Source of the DNA: JADMIH01 sp035274425
GTDB taxonomy: Bacteria; Chloroflexota; Chloroflexia; QHBQ01; JADMIH01
Assembly: GCA_035274425.1 (NCBI GenBank)
Contig: DATEOC010000004.1
Coordinates: 1-64,000 of the forward strand
Direction of reading: 5' to 3'
Length of the DNA stretch: 64,000 nt
Both the position numbers and the translations under genes were made by a program. The notes below the pieces were generated by a model. That model searched no databases. It saw nothing but the letters and a program-made list of their open reading frames with translations, and was not told the origin of the DNA. Of this stretch, positions 8,548 through 16,770 are shown one piece after another (position 1 is the stretch's first letter; each line of letters starts with the position of its first letter).

Positions 8548-8976
8548 CTACCCTTCCCCAACCCACCTCACCCAATCCGCCCCAGCCTGCCGCGCCCCGT
8601 TCGCCAGCTTGCTATCCGCCGTCCAAAACTCCGCCCCAAGCCTCTTCGCAAGCGCCAGGTAAAAAGCGTCGTATGCTCTCGATTGTCCGAGGTGCGCCGC
8701 CTATTCAAGGGAAGCCAAACACAACTCTTGATCTATCGGCAAAGCATCAACCTCCAACGAAAAGAGGTCCAGGATAGCTTGATTAGCCTCTTCGTGCAAG
8801 ATAGCCCTCGCATAAATCCCCCTCCGTATTGACGAGGTACATTCAGCCAGCCAGAGTGAGGGGACCACCAGGTGCAGACCCTGTAAATGCCAATCACGAA
8901 ACTTACCAACCAGATCCAACTTCAACCCGGCTAAAACCGGTACTACGGCCCAAACTGCCGTACTTGCATCAATCAC
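8548..8976 (-). pseudogene. VapC-like PIN-domain toxin interrupted by in-frame amber codon
   Basis: From ATG 8976 the frame reads MIDASTAVWAVVPVLAG, then VVPSLWLAECTSSIRR and PIDQELCLASLE, and hits TAG at 8701-8703. The same frame continues without a break as AAHLGQSRAYDAFYLALAKR, then LGAEFWTADSKLANGARQAG, to a TAG at 8548. The second part carries the conserved YDAFYLALA and TAD elements of PIN ribonucleases, so both halves belong to one gene of about 142 codons. A Trp codon (TGG to TAG) at the break would restore a normal protein. PIN toxins cleave RNA; the truncated 91-residue product lacks the last acidic motif and should be inactive. A sequencing error cannot be excluded. Confidence 0.8.
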
Positions 8977-9169
8977 CAGAGGCTAAGATTCCCGACGTGT
9001 TACGCTCATCTTGCTCTTCCCTCATCTGACGTATAGCTTCTACCACATCGAAATCTATGGGCTGTCCGCCTCGGCTCTCAACTATTTCTTCTCTATGCTT
9101 CCGTATACGCTCCAATCCCTCCAACCGCCGTTGCAACACAGCGTCCCCATTCTGCTTACGCATCTCCAT
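8969..9169 (-). CDS. C-terminal half of a split VapB-like antitoxin
   Basis: A 66-residue frame (MEMRKQNGDAVLQRRLEG, later GGQPIDFDVVEAIRQMREEQ) whose 3' end overlaps the PIN start by 8 bases. It looks like the toxin-neutralising tail of a ribbon-helix-helix antitoxin of about 95-100 residues. It overlaps the end of the RHH frame upstream in a +1-shifted frame. Removing one G from the G-rich stretch near the overlap would fuse the two as ...REILGRMEMRKQ. Whether it is translated separately is unknown. Confidence 0.6.
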   Translation of the reverse strand: MEMRKQNGDAVLQRRLEGLERIRKHREEIVESRGGQPIDFDVVEAIRQMREEQDERNTSGILASGD

Positions 9170-9293
9170 CCCGCCCCAATATCTCGCGCACCACATCCGA
9201 AATACTGCGCCCCTCCCTCTTAGCCAGCTCCGCCAGCGCCTTATGCTGTTCAGGCTCAAGTAATATCTGCGTTCTATACAACCTCTCTCCCAT
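9156..9293 (-). CDS. Ribbon-helix-helix antitoxin, N-terminal DNA-binding part
   Basis: A 45-residue frame starting at ATG 9293 with GGGAGG upstream. The sequence YRTQILLEPEQHKALAELAK then REGRSISDVVREILG is a clear MetJ/Arc-type ribbon-helix-helix, the DNA-binding part of VapB-like antitoxins. It ends after GRDGDA because of a probable single-base frameshift; the expected C-terminal region follows in the next frame (8969-9169). The locus order RHH, tail, PIN matches a normal vapBC operon. Confidence 0.7.
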   Translation of the reverse strand: MGERLYRTQILLEPEQHKALAELAKREGRSISDVVREILGRDGDA

Positions 9294-9608
9294 AATTACA
9301 CCTCCCATCCAATTATACATCGATGTAGATGTAATAACCCTTTATAGACGCCAGCCCGCGCAGGCGGGCTTTGTACGCGTAGCCCGCGACTAATGCACAT
9401 TAACAAAATAATCAGCATAGAAAGCAGCCAACCGCTAGCCTCCGAAGGGAGGCTTCGTATGTGTAGCCCGCATCTTCAGATGCCGGGCGGGGCCACATGC
9501 ACCTATGTCGATTATTTTGTTAATGTGCATTAGACGCCGGGCGGGGCCAGATACACCTATGCCAATTGTTTGCCGATTATTATGCTAATCTTCATTATCC
9601 GCTTGGCG
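9294..9608. other. Repeat-rich intergenic region
   Basis: Holds GC-rich direct repeats (GCCGGGCGGGGCC twice, near 9482 and 9537) and the 144-bp element with 24-bp inverted ends (9390-9533). No gene seen. Confidence 0.6.
9390..9533. mobile_element. 144-bp element with perfect 24-bp terminal inverted repeats
   Basis: The sequence at 9390-9413 (beginning CTAATGCACATTAACAAA) is repeated exactly in reverse complement at 9510-9533. The interior of about 96 bp is GC-rich and non-coding. This is the architecture of a miniature inverted-repeat element or of a long hairpin RNA. No target-site duplication is evident by eye. Confidence 0.6.
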
Positions 9609-10193
9609 ACCCCCATTTGGCACCAATTTTCAAAATAGCCCCAAATTGGTGCCAAAAACCTGTCCCAAAATGGCCTCGAAATGGGATTAATTAAATAGAT
9701 GCATCTCAACCCCCGCGACCGTAGCGAGGGCCATCCACACTCAGGGAACCCGCTGGTGCCCCGATTTCGAGTGAATAAGAAAGGAGTAGCCACAACCATT
9801 CACTCCGCTCCCCAAAGGAGCGCCTTTACACACCACACCGTACAACCCCATAAGGCCCATCTGCCGAGTGCTGCTCATCTCCCACCCCTCACGTTTCACG
9901 TCACGCATCACCCGGCAAGCAAAAGTGTCGCGGCGCAGGTCAACCCCGGCTGGTGGAGCGCCGTCCCACACCCTCTCCCCACAAACAGGAGAGGAAACCA
10001 ACCAGCACCAGTTACGGTCATCGGGGCACCCACACCCTACCCTTCAACGCGCCCGTAGGGGCATGGCGTCGCCGTGCCCCTCGACCACACCACCTTACCA
10101 CTGCCCCATAAAAACCTCTGCGCCTCCGCGCCTCTGCGGTGAATCCATAAAATTCTTTGTGTTCTTTGTGCCTTTGTGTTCTTTGTGATTAAA
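9609..10193 (+). repeat. 0.6-kb dispersed repeat, copy 1 (direct)
   Basis: A composite non-coding repeat. In order it holds: a palindrome around ACCAATTTTC/GGTGCC, a conserved block beginning ATGCATCTCAACCC, a variable block, a CACGTTTCACG stretch, a second conserved block (GTGTCGCGGCGCAGGTCAA), a GTAGGGGC palindrome, and clusters of CGCCTCTG and CTTTGTG. The same blocks in the same order occur in reverse orientation at 21082-21701. Short open frames across it are not conserved in frame between copies. Confidence 0.85.
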
Positions 10194-10225
10194 CATGCAA
10201 TCCCAGTTAAGTTCTCCCCTACCAC

Positions 10226-10254
10226 TTGACAGCGCCCACTATTGGGTATATATT
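10226..10254 (+). promoter_or_regulatory. Strong sigma70-type promoter for rny
   Basis: TTGACA at 10226-10231 and TATATT at 10249-10254 with a 17-base spacer. It stands just past the end of repeat copy 1 and would give a leader of about 200 bases before rny that is rich in short GC hairpins. Confidence 0.7.
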
Positions 10255-10461
10255 GTATTCTGATGCAAGTTGTCTAACAGCTTGTCCGTTAACATACGTC
10301 ACGCCCGACACCGGGCAGGCGGGTAACGAGTGTATAGTCTCGCCCGTCCGCGCCCATCGTGAAAGGCGGCTCCCAAACGGGCCATCACGGCCCACGCGGG
10401 AGAAACGACATTCCACAACGTCATACAGGCGTACCTTAAAAATAGAATAGGGAGGTTGATT

Positions 10462-12015
10462 ATGCCAGATATATCATGGCTACTGGCGGGCATCTTTGCA
10501 CTCATCGCAATAGCCGCCGTAGCCGCGTTCTTATCATCCAGGGCAGCAGTGGCTAAAGAGCATCAGCTCGCCGAAGAGCGCATCAAAACCGCCGAAGAGA
10601 AGGCCCAGGTGGCCCTCCGCGAGATCGAAGCCCAGCGCAAAGAGACACTCCTCCAGGCCAAAGACCAGTCGCACCAGATACGCGCCGAAGTCGAAGCCGA
10701 ATACCGTGAGCGCCGCACCGAGCTTCAACGCCAGGAGCGTCGCATCCAGCAAAAAGAGGAGACCCTTGACCGCAAGCTAGACGCCACTGAAAAGCGCGAA
10801 AAGACCATCCAGTCCCAGGAGCGCGAGCTTGAAGCGGCCCAGGCCCAACTGGCCAACGCCCGCGAAGAGCAGCGTCGAGAGCTGGAGCGCATCGCAGGCA
10901 TGACCGCCGAGCAAGCCAAGTCCGTCCTCCTCGACGAAATCGAAGAGGAAGTGCGGATAGACGCCAATCGTCGCTACCGCGAAGTCGAAGCCGCCGTCAA
11001 AGAAGAGGCCGACGCTCGCATACGCAAGGTCCTCGCCGTCGCCGCGGCCCGCGCAGCATCAGAGTACGTACCCGAAATCACCGTATCAATCGTACCTCTG
11101 CCCAACGATGAGATGAAAGGCCGCATCATAGGCCGAGAAGGACGCAACATCAGGGCAATAGAACAGGCAACAGGGGTAGATATAATCATAGATGAGACCC
11201 CTGAAGCGATAACCCTATCGGCATTCGACGCGGTTCGCCGTGAGGTGGCCCGTAGAGCCTTGCTCAAGTTGATTTCCGATGGCCGTATCCACCCCGCCCG
11301 CGTAGAAGAAGTAGTCGCCAAGGCACGCGCCGAAGTCGAAAACATCATGCGCGAAGAGGGAGAGAAAGCCGCTTACGCAGCCAACGTCCAGGGTCTCCAC
11401 CCTGACCTCATAAAACTGCTCGGCAGGTTATCGTACCGTACCAGCTACGGCCAGAACCAGCTCCACCACGTAGTGGAAGCTTCCCGCATCGCCGCTGCCA
11501 TCGCAGCCGAGATCGGGGCCGACGTCAATACAGCCCGCACAGCGACCCTGCTGCACGACATCGGCAAAGCCGTAGACCATGAAGTGGAAGGCCCCCACGC
11601 CCTCATCGGCGCGGAGATAGCCAAGCGCCTCGGACGCTCCCCCAAGATCGTCCACGCGATAGCAGCCCACCACAACGAGGAAGAGCCACAGACCGTCGAA
11701 GCCTGGATCGTCCAGGCCGCAGACGCCCTGTCTGGTGGCCGCCCAGGCGCTCGACGCGACAGCGTAGAGCACTATATCAAACGCCTCGAAGCGCTCGAAG
11801 CCGTCGCCAACTCCTTCGAAGGAGTGGAGCGCAGCTTCGCGATACAGGCAGGCCGCGAAGTCCGCATGGTCGTGAAACCCGAATCCGTAGATGATCTTGG
11901 AGCCATGCGCCTGGCCCGCGACGTAGCCAAACGCATCGAGGAATCCCTGGAATACCCAGGCCAGATCAAAGTTACCGTTGTGCGCGAGACCCGCGCCATC
12001 GAATACGCGAAATAG
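10462..12015 (+). CDS. rny: Ribonuclease Y
   Basis: Membrane-bound endoribonuclease that starts mRNA decay. 517 residues, usual length. There is one N-terminal membrane helix (WLLAGIFALIAIAAVAAFL), a long charged coiled coil (about 30-190), a KH RNA-binding domain (GRIIGREGRNIRAIEQATGV) and an HD domain with the metal-binding motif TATLLHDIGKAVDHE, followed by VHAIAAHHNEEEP. ATG 10462 follows GGGAGG by a normal distance and is preferred to a TTG two codons upstream. spoVS follows, the same neighbour as in many Gram-positive and Thermus/Deinococcus genomes. Confidence 0.96.
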   Translation: MPDISWLLAGIFALIAIAAVAAFLSSRAAVAKEHQLAEERIKTAEEKAQVALREIEAQRKETLLQAKDQSHQIRAEVEAEYRERRTELQRQERRIQQKEETLDRKLDATEKREKTIQSQERELEAAQAQLANAREEQRRELERIAGMTAEQAKSVLLDEIEEEVRIDANRRYREVEAAVKEEADARIRKVLAVAAARAASEYVPEITVSIVPLPNDEMKGRIIGREGRNIRAIEQATGVDIIIDETPEAITLSAFDAVRREVARRALLKLISDGRIHPARVEEVVAKARAEVENIMREEGEKAAYAANVQGLHPDLIKLLGRLSYRTSYGQNQLHHVVEASRIAAAIAAEIGADVNTARTATLLHDIGKAVDHEVEGPHALIGAEIAKRLGRSPKIVHAIAAHHNEEEPQTVEAWIVQAADALSGGRPGARRDSVEHYIKRLEALEAVANSFEGVERSFAIQAGREVRMVVKPESVDDLGAMRLARDVAKRIEESLEYPGQIKVTVVRETRAIEYAK

Positions 12016-12021
12016 AGTTCT

Positions 12022-12095
12022 AAATTTTGAATTTTGAATTTTGAATTATAGATGATTTCCATAATTCAAAATTCAAAATTCAAAACTCAAAACTC
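12022..12095. terminator. Heptamer inverted pair after rny
   Basis: TTTTGAA units (12022-12049) face TTCAAAA units (12061-12095) across a short spacer. The transcript would form a long AU-rich hairpin directly after the rny stop. Whether it terminates or only stabilises the mRNA end is unknown. Confidence 0.5.
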
Positions 12096-12152
12096 GTAAC
12101 CTCTACAACCACCGAACACCCATCCCCACTTACACCGGAGGCACACAACACC

Positions 12153-12485
12153 ATGGACACCATAGACAGCACACCCGTTTTAGAAGCCCACGAAGGCGAG
12201 ACCGCCGTAGTGTACGACGACACCGAGGTGCTGAAAGTATCCGCACACTCCCGCCCTAGCGCCGTCGCCGGTGCTATCGCCGCTGTGATCCGCAACCTGG
12301 GCCGCGCAGATGTGCAGGCCATCGGCGCGGGCGCGACCAACCAGGCTATCAAAGCCGTGGCTATCGCGCGCGATTATCTTCAGCCTAACGGCATAGACAT
12401 AGTGGTAGTCCCCGCTTTCATAGACGTTATGATCGCCGACGAAGAGCGCACTGCCATCCGCCTGGTAGTAGAAGCTCGCGCCTGA
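12153..12485 (+). CDS. spoVS: Stage V sporulation protein S family (SpoVS)
   Basis: 110 residues. After a 25-residue acidic lead comes the complete SpoVS fold: EVLKVSAHSRPSAVAGAIAA, then GRADVQAIGAGATNQAIKAV, and DIVVVPAFIDVMIADEERTA. SpoVS has an Alba-like fold and acts in septation and spore-coat formation in Bacillus, but it is widespread in non-sporulating phyla, where its role is unclear. No other sporulation gene is visible here. An ATG at 12153 follows GGAGG (ACCGGAGGCAC). Placement directly after rny is a conserved neighbourhood and may link it to RNA decay. Confidence 0.93.
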   Translation: MDTIDSTPVLEAHEGETAVVYDDTEVLKVSAHSRPSAVAGAIAAVIRNLGRADVQAIGAGATNQAIKAVAIARDYLQPNGIDIVVVPAFIDVMIADEERTAIRLVVEARA

Positions 12486-12586
12486 GCAGGGTCAGGGATA
12501 TATAGCCGCTGGTCTGGGTCGGAGTAACAGACCAACGGCAAGCAATCCTAGACCTGATACAATACCATCTTACAGTAAATATTAAT

Positions 12587-12618
12587 ACCAGCAGGCACGT
12601 GCTATACTGTCTGCTGGT
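12587..12618. promoter_or_regulatory. Promoter-like site bracketed by inverted repeat
   Basis: ACCAGCAG (12587) and CTGCTGGT (12611) flank a TATACT hexamer at 12603-12608. The layout is that of a -10 box within an operator, upstream of the PHP gene. A second TATACT lies at 12657-12662, only five bases before the ATG. Confidence 0.4.
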
Positions 12619-12667
12619 CAGCGTGCCCCGAACATCCCTTTTCCCGCCCCTTCTGCTATACTACCCC

Positions 12668-13549
12668 ATGAACCCCACTCCTGACACCCCAATTCCGCAC
12701 TCCGCACTCCGCACTCCGCACTCCAAAATCGACCTCCACACCCACACCACCGCCTCAGACGGCGCACTCACCCCCACCGCACTCCTCCATCGCGCCGCCC
12801 AGGTAGGTATCTCCACCCTCGCCATCACCGACCACGACACGGTAGCCGCTCTCACCGAAGCCCGCCCCGTAGCCGAAGCTCTAGGCATACGCCTTATCAC
12901 GGGCGTCGAGTTCGGCACCAACTGGGCCGACGCCGAAATCCACATGCTCGGCTACTTCTTCGACCCCGACCACCCACAGATGCAACGCACCCTCGCCGAC
13001 TTGCGCGAGGGCCGCCTTGAGCGGGGCCGCCATATGGTCGAAAAGCTGAACGCCCTCGGCCTTTCTGATGTGACGTGGGAGCGCGTCGAGCAGATAGCGG
13101 CGGGAGGCTCCGTAGGTCGCCCCCACGTCGCCGAAGCCCTCATAGAGCGAGGCTACGCTTCCACTATCGACGAAGCCTTCAGCAAATACCTTGGGCGTGG
13201 CAAGCCCGCCTACGTCGAGCGCACTCAGATCACCCCCGCCGAATGCATCTCCCTCGTCCACAGCGCGGGCGGCGTCATCTCATTCGCCCACCCCACCTGG
13301 GTCACGGACTTAGAGACCCTCCTCCCCTCCCTCGTAGAAGCCGGCCTCGACGGCATCGAGACCTATTATGGCCTCTACAAGCCCGAAACCGTCGCCTGGC
13401 TCGAAAAGCTCGCCCGCCGGTACAACCTCGTCCCCACCGGCGGCACCGACTTCCATGGCCGCGACGGCCTCCTCCACGCCGACCTCGGCAGCAGGAGCGT
13501 CCCGCCTGAATGCCTCGCTGAGCTTGAGCGCCGCGCCCATATTCTTTGA
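12668..13549 (+). CDS. PHP-domain phosphoesterase (RNase AM/TrpH-like)
   Basis: 293 residues. The PHP metal-binding motifs are present: DLHTHTTASDG, then ITDHDTVAAL, GVEFGTNWADAEIHMLGYFF, and a late TGGTDFHG. YciV/TrpH-like proteins of this type are 3',5'-nucleotidases or RNA 5'-end exonucleases. Residues 9-19 (HSALRTPHS type) come from a CCGCACT heptamer array and precede the conserved domain. ATG 12668 has no Shine-Dalgarno but a TATACT five bases upstream, suggesting a leaderless or near-leaderless message. Confidence 0.85.
   Translation: MNPTPDTPIPHSALRTPHSKIDLHTHTTASDGALTPTALLHRAAQVGISTLAITDHDTVAALTEARPVAEALGIRLITGVEFGTNWADAEIHMLGYFFDPDHPQMQRTLADLREGRLERGRHMVEKLNALGLSDVTWERVEQIAAGGSVGRPHVAEALIERGYASTIDEAFSKYLGRGKPAYVERTQITPAECISLVHSAGGVISFAHPTWVTDLETLLPSLVEAGLDGIETYYGLYKPETVAWLEKLARRYNLVPTGGTDFHGRDGLLHADLGSRSVPPECLAELERRAHIL
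12693..12725 (+). repeat. Heptamer array CCGCACT in PHP gene
   Basis: Four tandem copies, translated as part of the SALRTPH heptapeptide at the N-terminus of the PHP protein. The unit recurs at 43034-43070 and, degenerate, at 50341-50395. Confidence 0.85.
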
Positions 13550-13714
13550 CACCCGTCCCCCTGTGTGCTATCATCAACCTATCTTTTCTTATTATCCTGG
13601 ACTCATATTCTTTATCCACCAGGTCAGCACAGGGATAGGTGTAATGCTCAAGTCGTAACTCCTCACGTTTCACGTCCCCCGCATCACTCCTCCCCGACCA
13701 CCGGGCGCGTCCCT

Positions 13715-14875
13715 ATGTCCTCCAACATAACAGTTCGCCTGATAGGCATGTTGCTGTTCGCCTCGGCAGGACTCCTCCTGGGCTTCTATCTCGCGCCCCA
13801 ACTCTACGGTGAAAGCGAGAGCAGCTTCAACGAGCTTGTCCTTCCACTCACCTTCGTCGGCGCGCTCTTCGGCCTCCTCGTAACCCCTTACCTGACCGTC
13901 TACCCACTGCGGGCCATCCGCACCCGCCTCAGAGCCATGCCCGCGTCCGATCTCGTATCGGCTACGGTGGGCCTCTTCGTCGGCCTCGTGCTTGGTGCGC
14001 TTATATCATGGCCTCTCAGCAATCTCCCCGATTGGGTGGGGAGCATCGCCCCAACCGCCGCCACTCTCTTATTCGCAGCCCTCGGCCTCTACGTTGGCCT
14101 CCTGCGCAAGCGCGATCTCCTGGATGCCCTCCCTATACCACGTGCCAACCAGAACTCTTCACGTATGGAGGCTATCAACACCGCTGCCTCGGCCAGGACT
14201 GCCCGCATAGATAGCATAATGACCACCGGCCCCCTGCGCGTTGAGGAGTTGGGCAACACGGAGCGAGCACAGACCGAAAAATACCTCCTGGTAGATACCA
14301 GCGCAATCATCGATGGCCGCATAGCCGACATCAGCAAGACTGGCTTCCTCGACGGCACCCTCCTCGTGCCGCGCTTCGTACTCAACGAGCTACAGCACAT
14401 CGCCGATTCCCCCGATGCCATGCGCCGCGCCAGGGGCCGTCGTGGGCTGGACATACTAAACCGCCTCCAGAAAGAGTCGGTCGTTCCCGTGCAGATCAGC
14501 GAGGTGGACGCCCAGGAGATATCGGAGGTGGACGGCAAGCTGGTCAAGATAGCCCGTATCTACAAGTGCTCCGTGCTCACCACTGACTTCAACCTCAACC
14601 GTGTAGCCGAGATACAGGGCGTGCGCGTGCTCAACATCAACGAGCTTGCCAATGCCGTCAAGCCCGTCGTCCTCCCAGGTGAAGAGATGAACGTCCACGT
14701 CATCCAGGAGGGTAAAGAGCTGGGCCAGGGTGTCGCCTACCTTGACGACGGCACGATGGTTGTTGTAGAGAATGGCAAGCGCTATATGAACTCGGAGATA
14801 GATGTGGTAGTCACACGCGTCTTGCAGACCGTCGCGGGCCGTATGATATTCGCCCAGATGAAGGACGGGCGATAG
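13715..14875 (+). CDS. YacL-like membrane PIN-TRAM protein
   Basis: 386 residues. Four N-terminal membrane helices (about 5-150) are followed by a PIN nuclease-like domain (YLLVDTSAIIDGRIADIS, then LVPRFVLNELQHIADSPD, RRARGRRGLDIL, and VLTTDFNLNRVA with the acidic residues intact) and a C-terminal TRAM RNA-binding domain (VKPVVLPGEEMNVHVIQEGK). The architecture matches B. subtilis YacL, which also stands directly before ispD and ispF. Its function is unknown, presumably RNA binding or cleavage at the membrane. ATG 13715 begins the homologous region; upstream in-frame codons cross unrelated sequence. Confidence 0.9.
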   Translation: MSSNITVRLIGMLLFASAGLLLGFYLAPQLYGESESSFNELVLPLTFVGALFGLLVTPYLTVYPLRAIRTRLRAMPASDLVSATVGLFVGLVLGALISWPLSNLPDWVGSIAPTAATLLFAALGLYVGLLRKRDLLDALPIPRANQNSSRMEAINTAASARTARIDSIMTTGPLRVEELGNTERAQTEKYLLVDTSAIIDGRIADISKTGFLDGTLLVPRFVLNELQHIADSPDAMRRARGRRGLDILNRLQKESVVPVQISEVDAQEISEVDGKLVKIARIYKCSVLTTDFNLNRVAEIQGVRVLNINELANAVKPVVLPGEEMNVHVIQEGKELGQGVAYLDDGTMVVVENGKRYMNSEIDVVVTRVLQTVAGRMIFAQMKDGR

Positions 14876-14881
14876 CAGTCC

Positions 14882-15036
14882 AAAGTTCAAGGTTCAAGGT
14901 TCAAGGTTCAAAGTAGGCAGAAGGCAGAAGGCAAAATACTCTCAGGCATCATTCGTCATCCAAAAACCTCTGCGACCTCTGCGTCTCTGCGGTAAAATCT
15001 ATCGTCTATCGTCTATCGTCTGTCGTCCGTCGTCCG
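14882..15036. repeat. Cluster of heptamer arrays between yacL-like gene and ispD
   Basis: Contains GTTCAAG units (14882-14914), GCAGAAG units (14916-14934), a CTCTGCG cluster (14967-14992) and TCTATCG/TCCGTCG units (14998-15036). Together they fill nearly the whole gap before ispD. Confidence 0.85.
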
Positions 15037-15055
15037 CAATCCACATGGAGGTACC

Positions 15056-15787
15056 ATGCCAAACACCTTAGCCGCCATCATAGTAGCCGCCGGGAAGAGC
15101 CAGCGCATGGGCGGGGCAGACAAGCAGCTGCGCACCATCGGCGGCGTGCCCGTGCTGGCGCGCACCGTAGCCGCTTTCGAGGCATGCTCCGATGTTGGGG
15201 CCATAGTGCTCGTGCTCAACCCCGATAATATGGCTGGGTCCGCAGAGATGGGCCAGGAGTACGGCTGGCAAAAGGTGCGCGCTATGGTGCCGGGGGGTGA
15301 GCGCCGCCAGGACTCCGTAGGCGCGGGTCTGGCAGCGGTAGCCCGCCTGGGGGAGGGTGAAGACCGCTTTGAGTGGGTCGCCGTGCACGATGGAGCGCGT
15401 CCCCTCGTTACCCCTGGCCTCATCAGTCGTGGCCTGGAAGCCGCCCAGGAGCTTGGCTCGGCCATCGCGGCCCTCCCTGCAACCGACACGGTCAAGACCG
15501 TGGACGCATCGCGAACCATCACGCGCACACTGGAGCGAAGCAATCTCTGGCTCGCCCAGACGCCGCAGGTCTTCCGCACCTCTATCCTCGCCGGTGCCTA
15601 TGAGAGCCTTGCGCAGGACGGCCCCGATGCCGAAGCCACCGATTGCGCCCGCATGGTAGAGCTTACAGGCCGCCCCGTCAAGGTATTCGAGGGCGAGCGC
15701 ACCAACATCAAGATCACCACTCCCCTCGACCTGCTGGTGGCCGAGGCGATTATCAAAGGGCAGAATATGGGTGTCGGGAGTCGCTAA
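15056..15787 (+). CDS. ispD: 2-C-methyl-D-erythritol 4-phosphate cytidylyltransferase
   Basis: Third step of the MEP isoprenoid pathway: joins CTP to methylerythritol phosphate. 243 residues, usual length. The N-terminal nucleotide-binding loop reads AAIIVAAGKSQRMGGADKQL. RRQDSVGAGL, WVAVHDGARPLVTP, ATDTVKT and the C-terminal NIKITTPLDLLVAE are all family hallmarks. ATG 15056 follows GGAGGTACC. The stop TAA is followed at once by the ispF ATG, so the two are translationally coupled. Confidence 0.95.
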   Translation: MPNTLAAIIVAAGKSQRMGGADKQLRTIGGVPVLARTVAAFEACSDVGAIVLVLNPDNMAGSAEMGQEYGWQKVRAMVPGGERRQDSVGAGLAAVARLGEGEDRFEWVAVHDGARPLVTPGLISRGLEAAQELGSAIAALPATDTVKTVDASRTITRTLERSNLWLAQTPQVFRTSILAGAYESLAQDGPDAEATDCARMVELTGRPVKVFEGERTNIKITTPLDLLVAEAIIKGQNMGVGSR

Positions 15788-16318
15788 ATGTCTAGCCCCG
15801 ACGAGCCAGAAAACCCCCAAATCCGAAATCCGAAATCCGAAATCCGAAATCGTGTCGGCTTTGGCTACGACGTTCACCGCCTGGTAGGTGGCCGTCCCCT
15901 CATACTGGGCGGCATCGAGGTGCCGTTCGACAAGGGCCTCGAAGGTCACTCCGACGCCGACGTGCTGCTCCACGCCCTCATCGACGCCATCCTGGGCGCG
16001 GCTGGCATGGGCGATATAGGCACGCACTTCCCCTCCTACGACCCTACACTTAAGGGCATATCGAGCCTCGACATGCTCTCACGCGTCATGGTGATGGTGA
16101 GGGAAGCTGGCTGGGGAGTCGGGAACGTGGATGGCACCATCGTGGCCCAGCAGCCGCGCCTCTCTCCCCACACACCCCGCATGAAGGAGACTATAGCCAA
16201 AGCCCTCGGCATCGAGCCGGAGCGCGTCAACGTCAAGAGCAAGACCACCGATGGGCTCGGCTTCACAGGCACCGGCGAAGGCATGGCCGCATACTGCGCC
16301 GTGATGCTTGTGCGATGA
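15788..16318 (+). CDS. ispF: 2-C-methyl-D-erythritol 2,4-cyclodiphosphate synthase
   Basis: Fifth step of the MEP pathway, releasing CMP to form the cyclodiphosphate. The conserved enzyme begins at VGFGYDVHRLVGGRPL (metal ligands D and H), continues with GHSDADVLLHALIDAILGAA and HFPSYDP, and ends with KTTDGLGFTGTGEGMAAYC. It carries an odd 22-residue N-terminal lead (ENPQIRNPKSEIRN) encoded by a heptamer array at 15819-15851. The ATG at 15788 abuts the ispD stop. No start lies between the array and the core except rare codons, so the array is probably translated. Confidence 0.95.
   Translation: MSSPDEPENPQIRNPKSEIRNRVGFGYDVHRLVGGRPLILGGIEVPFDKGLEGHSDADVLLHALIDAILGAAGMGDIGTHFPSYDPTLKGISSLDMLSRVMVMVREAGWGVGNVDGTIVAQQPRLSPHTPRMKETIAKALGIEPERVNVKSKTTDGLGFTGTGEGMAAYCAVMLVR
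15819..15851 (+). repeat. Heptamer array ATCCGAA in ispF
   Basis: Same unit as in lysS (206-242). Read in frame as QIRNPKSEIRN at the IspF N-terminus. Confidence 0.9.
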
Positions 16319-16764
16319 AAGCGGTCCTCCAACGCGTGACGCACGCAACCGTCGTTGTCGAAGGCGAGACGGTCGGCAAGATCGGTGTGGGCTTGCTCGT
16401 TCTGCTAGGTGCCGGACGTGACGATTCCGAGGAGGATGTACGCTATATAGCCCGCAAGGTGGCAGACCTGCGTATCTTCTCGGACGCCGATGGTAAGTTC
16501 AACCTCGGGTTGGCAGACGTTGGCGGGTCCGTGCTGCTCATATCCCAGTTCACCCTCTACGCCGATACGCGCAAGGGGAGGCGACCTTCCTTCACCGACG
16601 CCGCCCCGCCCGACATTGCCCAGGCGCTGGTAGATAGGTGCGCCCAGCTTTTGCAAGCATCAGGTATCCATGTCGAGACGGGCCGCTTCGGCGCGCATAT
16701 GGAAGTCTCCCTCCTCAACGACGGCCCTGTGACGATCTTGCTCGATAGCAGTCAGGCCAGGTAA
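16315..16764 (+). CDS. dtd: D-aminoacyl-tRNA deacylase
   Basis: Hydrolyses D-amino acids (and glycine mischarged on tRNA-Ala) from tRNA. 149 residues, normal length. It begins MKAVLQRVTHATVVVEGE and has the catalytic SQFTLYAD and DGPVTILLDS (variant of NxGPVT) motifs and an RFGAHMEV segment. The ATG overlaps the ispF stop (ATGA), so it is the last gene of the ispD-ispF-dtd operon. A hairpin follows at 16771-16808. Confidence 0.95.
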   Translation: MKAVLQRVTHATVVVEGETVGKIGVGLLVLLGAGRDDSEEDVRYIARKVADLRIFSDADGKFNLGLADVGGSVLLISQFTLYADTRKGRRPSFTDAAPPDIAQALVDRCAQLLQASGIHVETGRFGAHMEVSLLNDGPVTILLDSSQAR

Positions 16765-16770
16765 GCAAAG

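Noticed and set aside
8701..8703. VapC amber codon read as selenocysteine or pyrrolysine
   Set aside because: Selenocysteine uses TGA, not TAG, and there is no sign of pyrrolysine genes. A Trp-to-stop mutation is simpler.
9699..10058. 119-codon open frame in repeat copy 1, with a similar start (MHLNPRDRSEGH) in copy 2
   Set aside because: The two copies keep nucleotide identity but the frames diverge after about 22 codons, so the conservation is not at protein level.
12153..12485. SpoVS as evidence that the organism forms endospores
   Set aside because: SpoVS is widespread in non-sporulating bacteria and no other sporulation gene is in the window.
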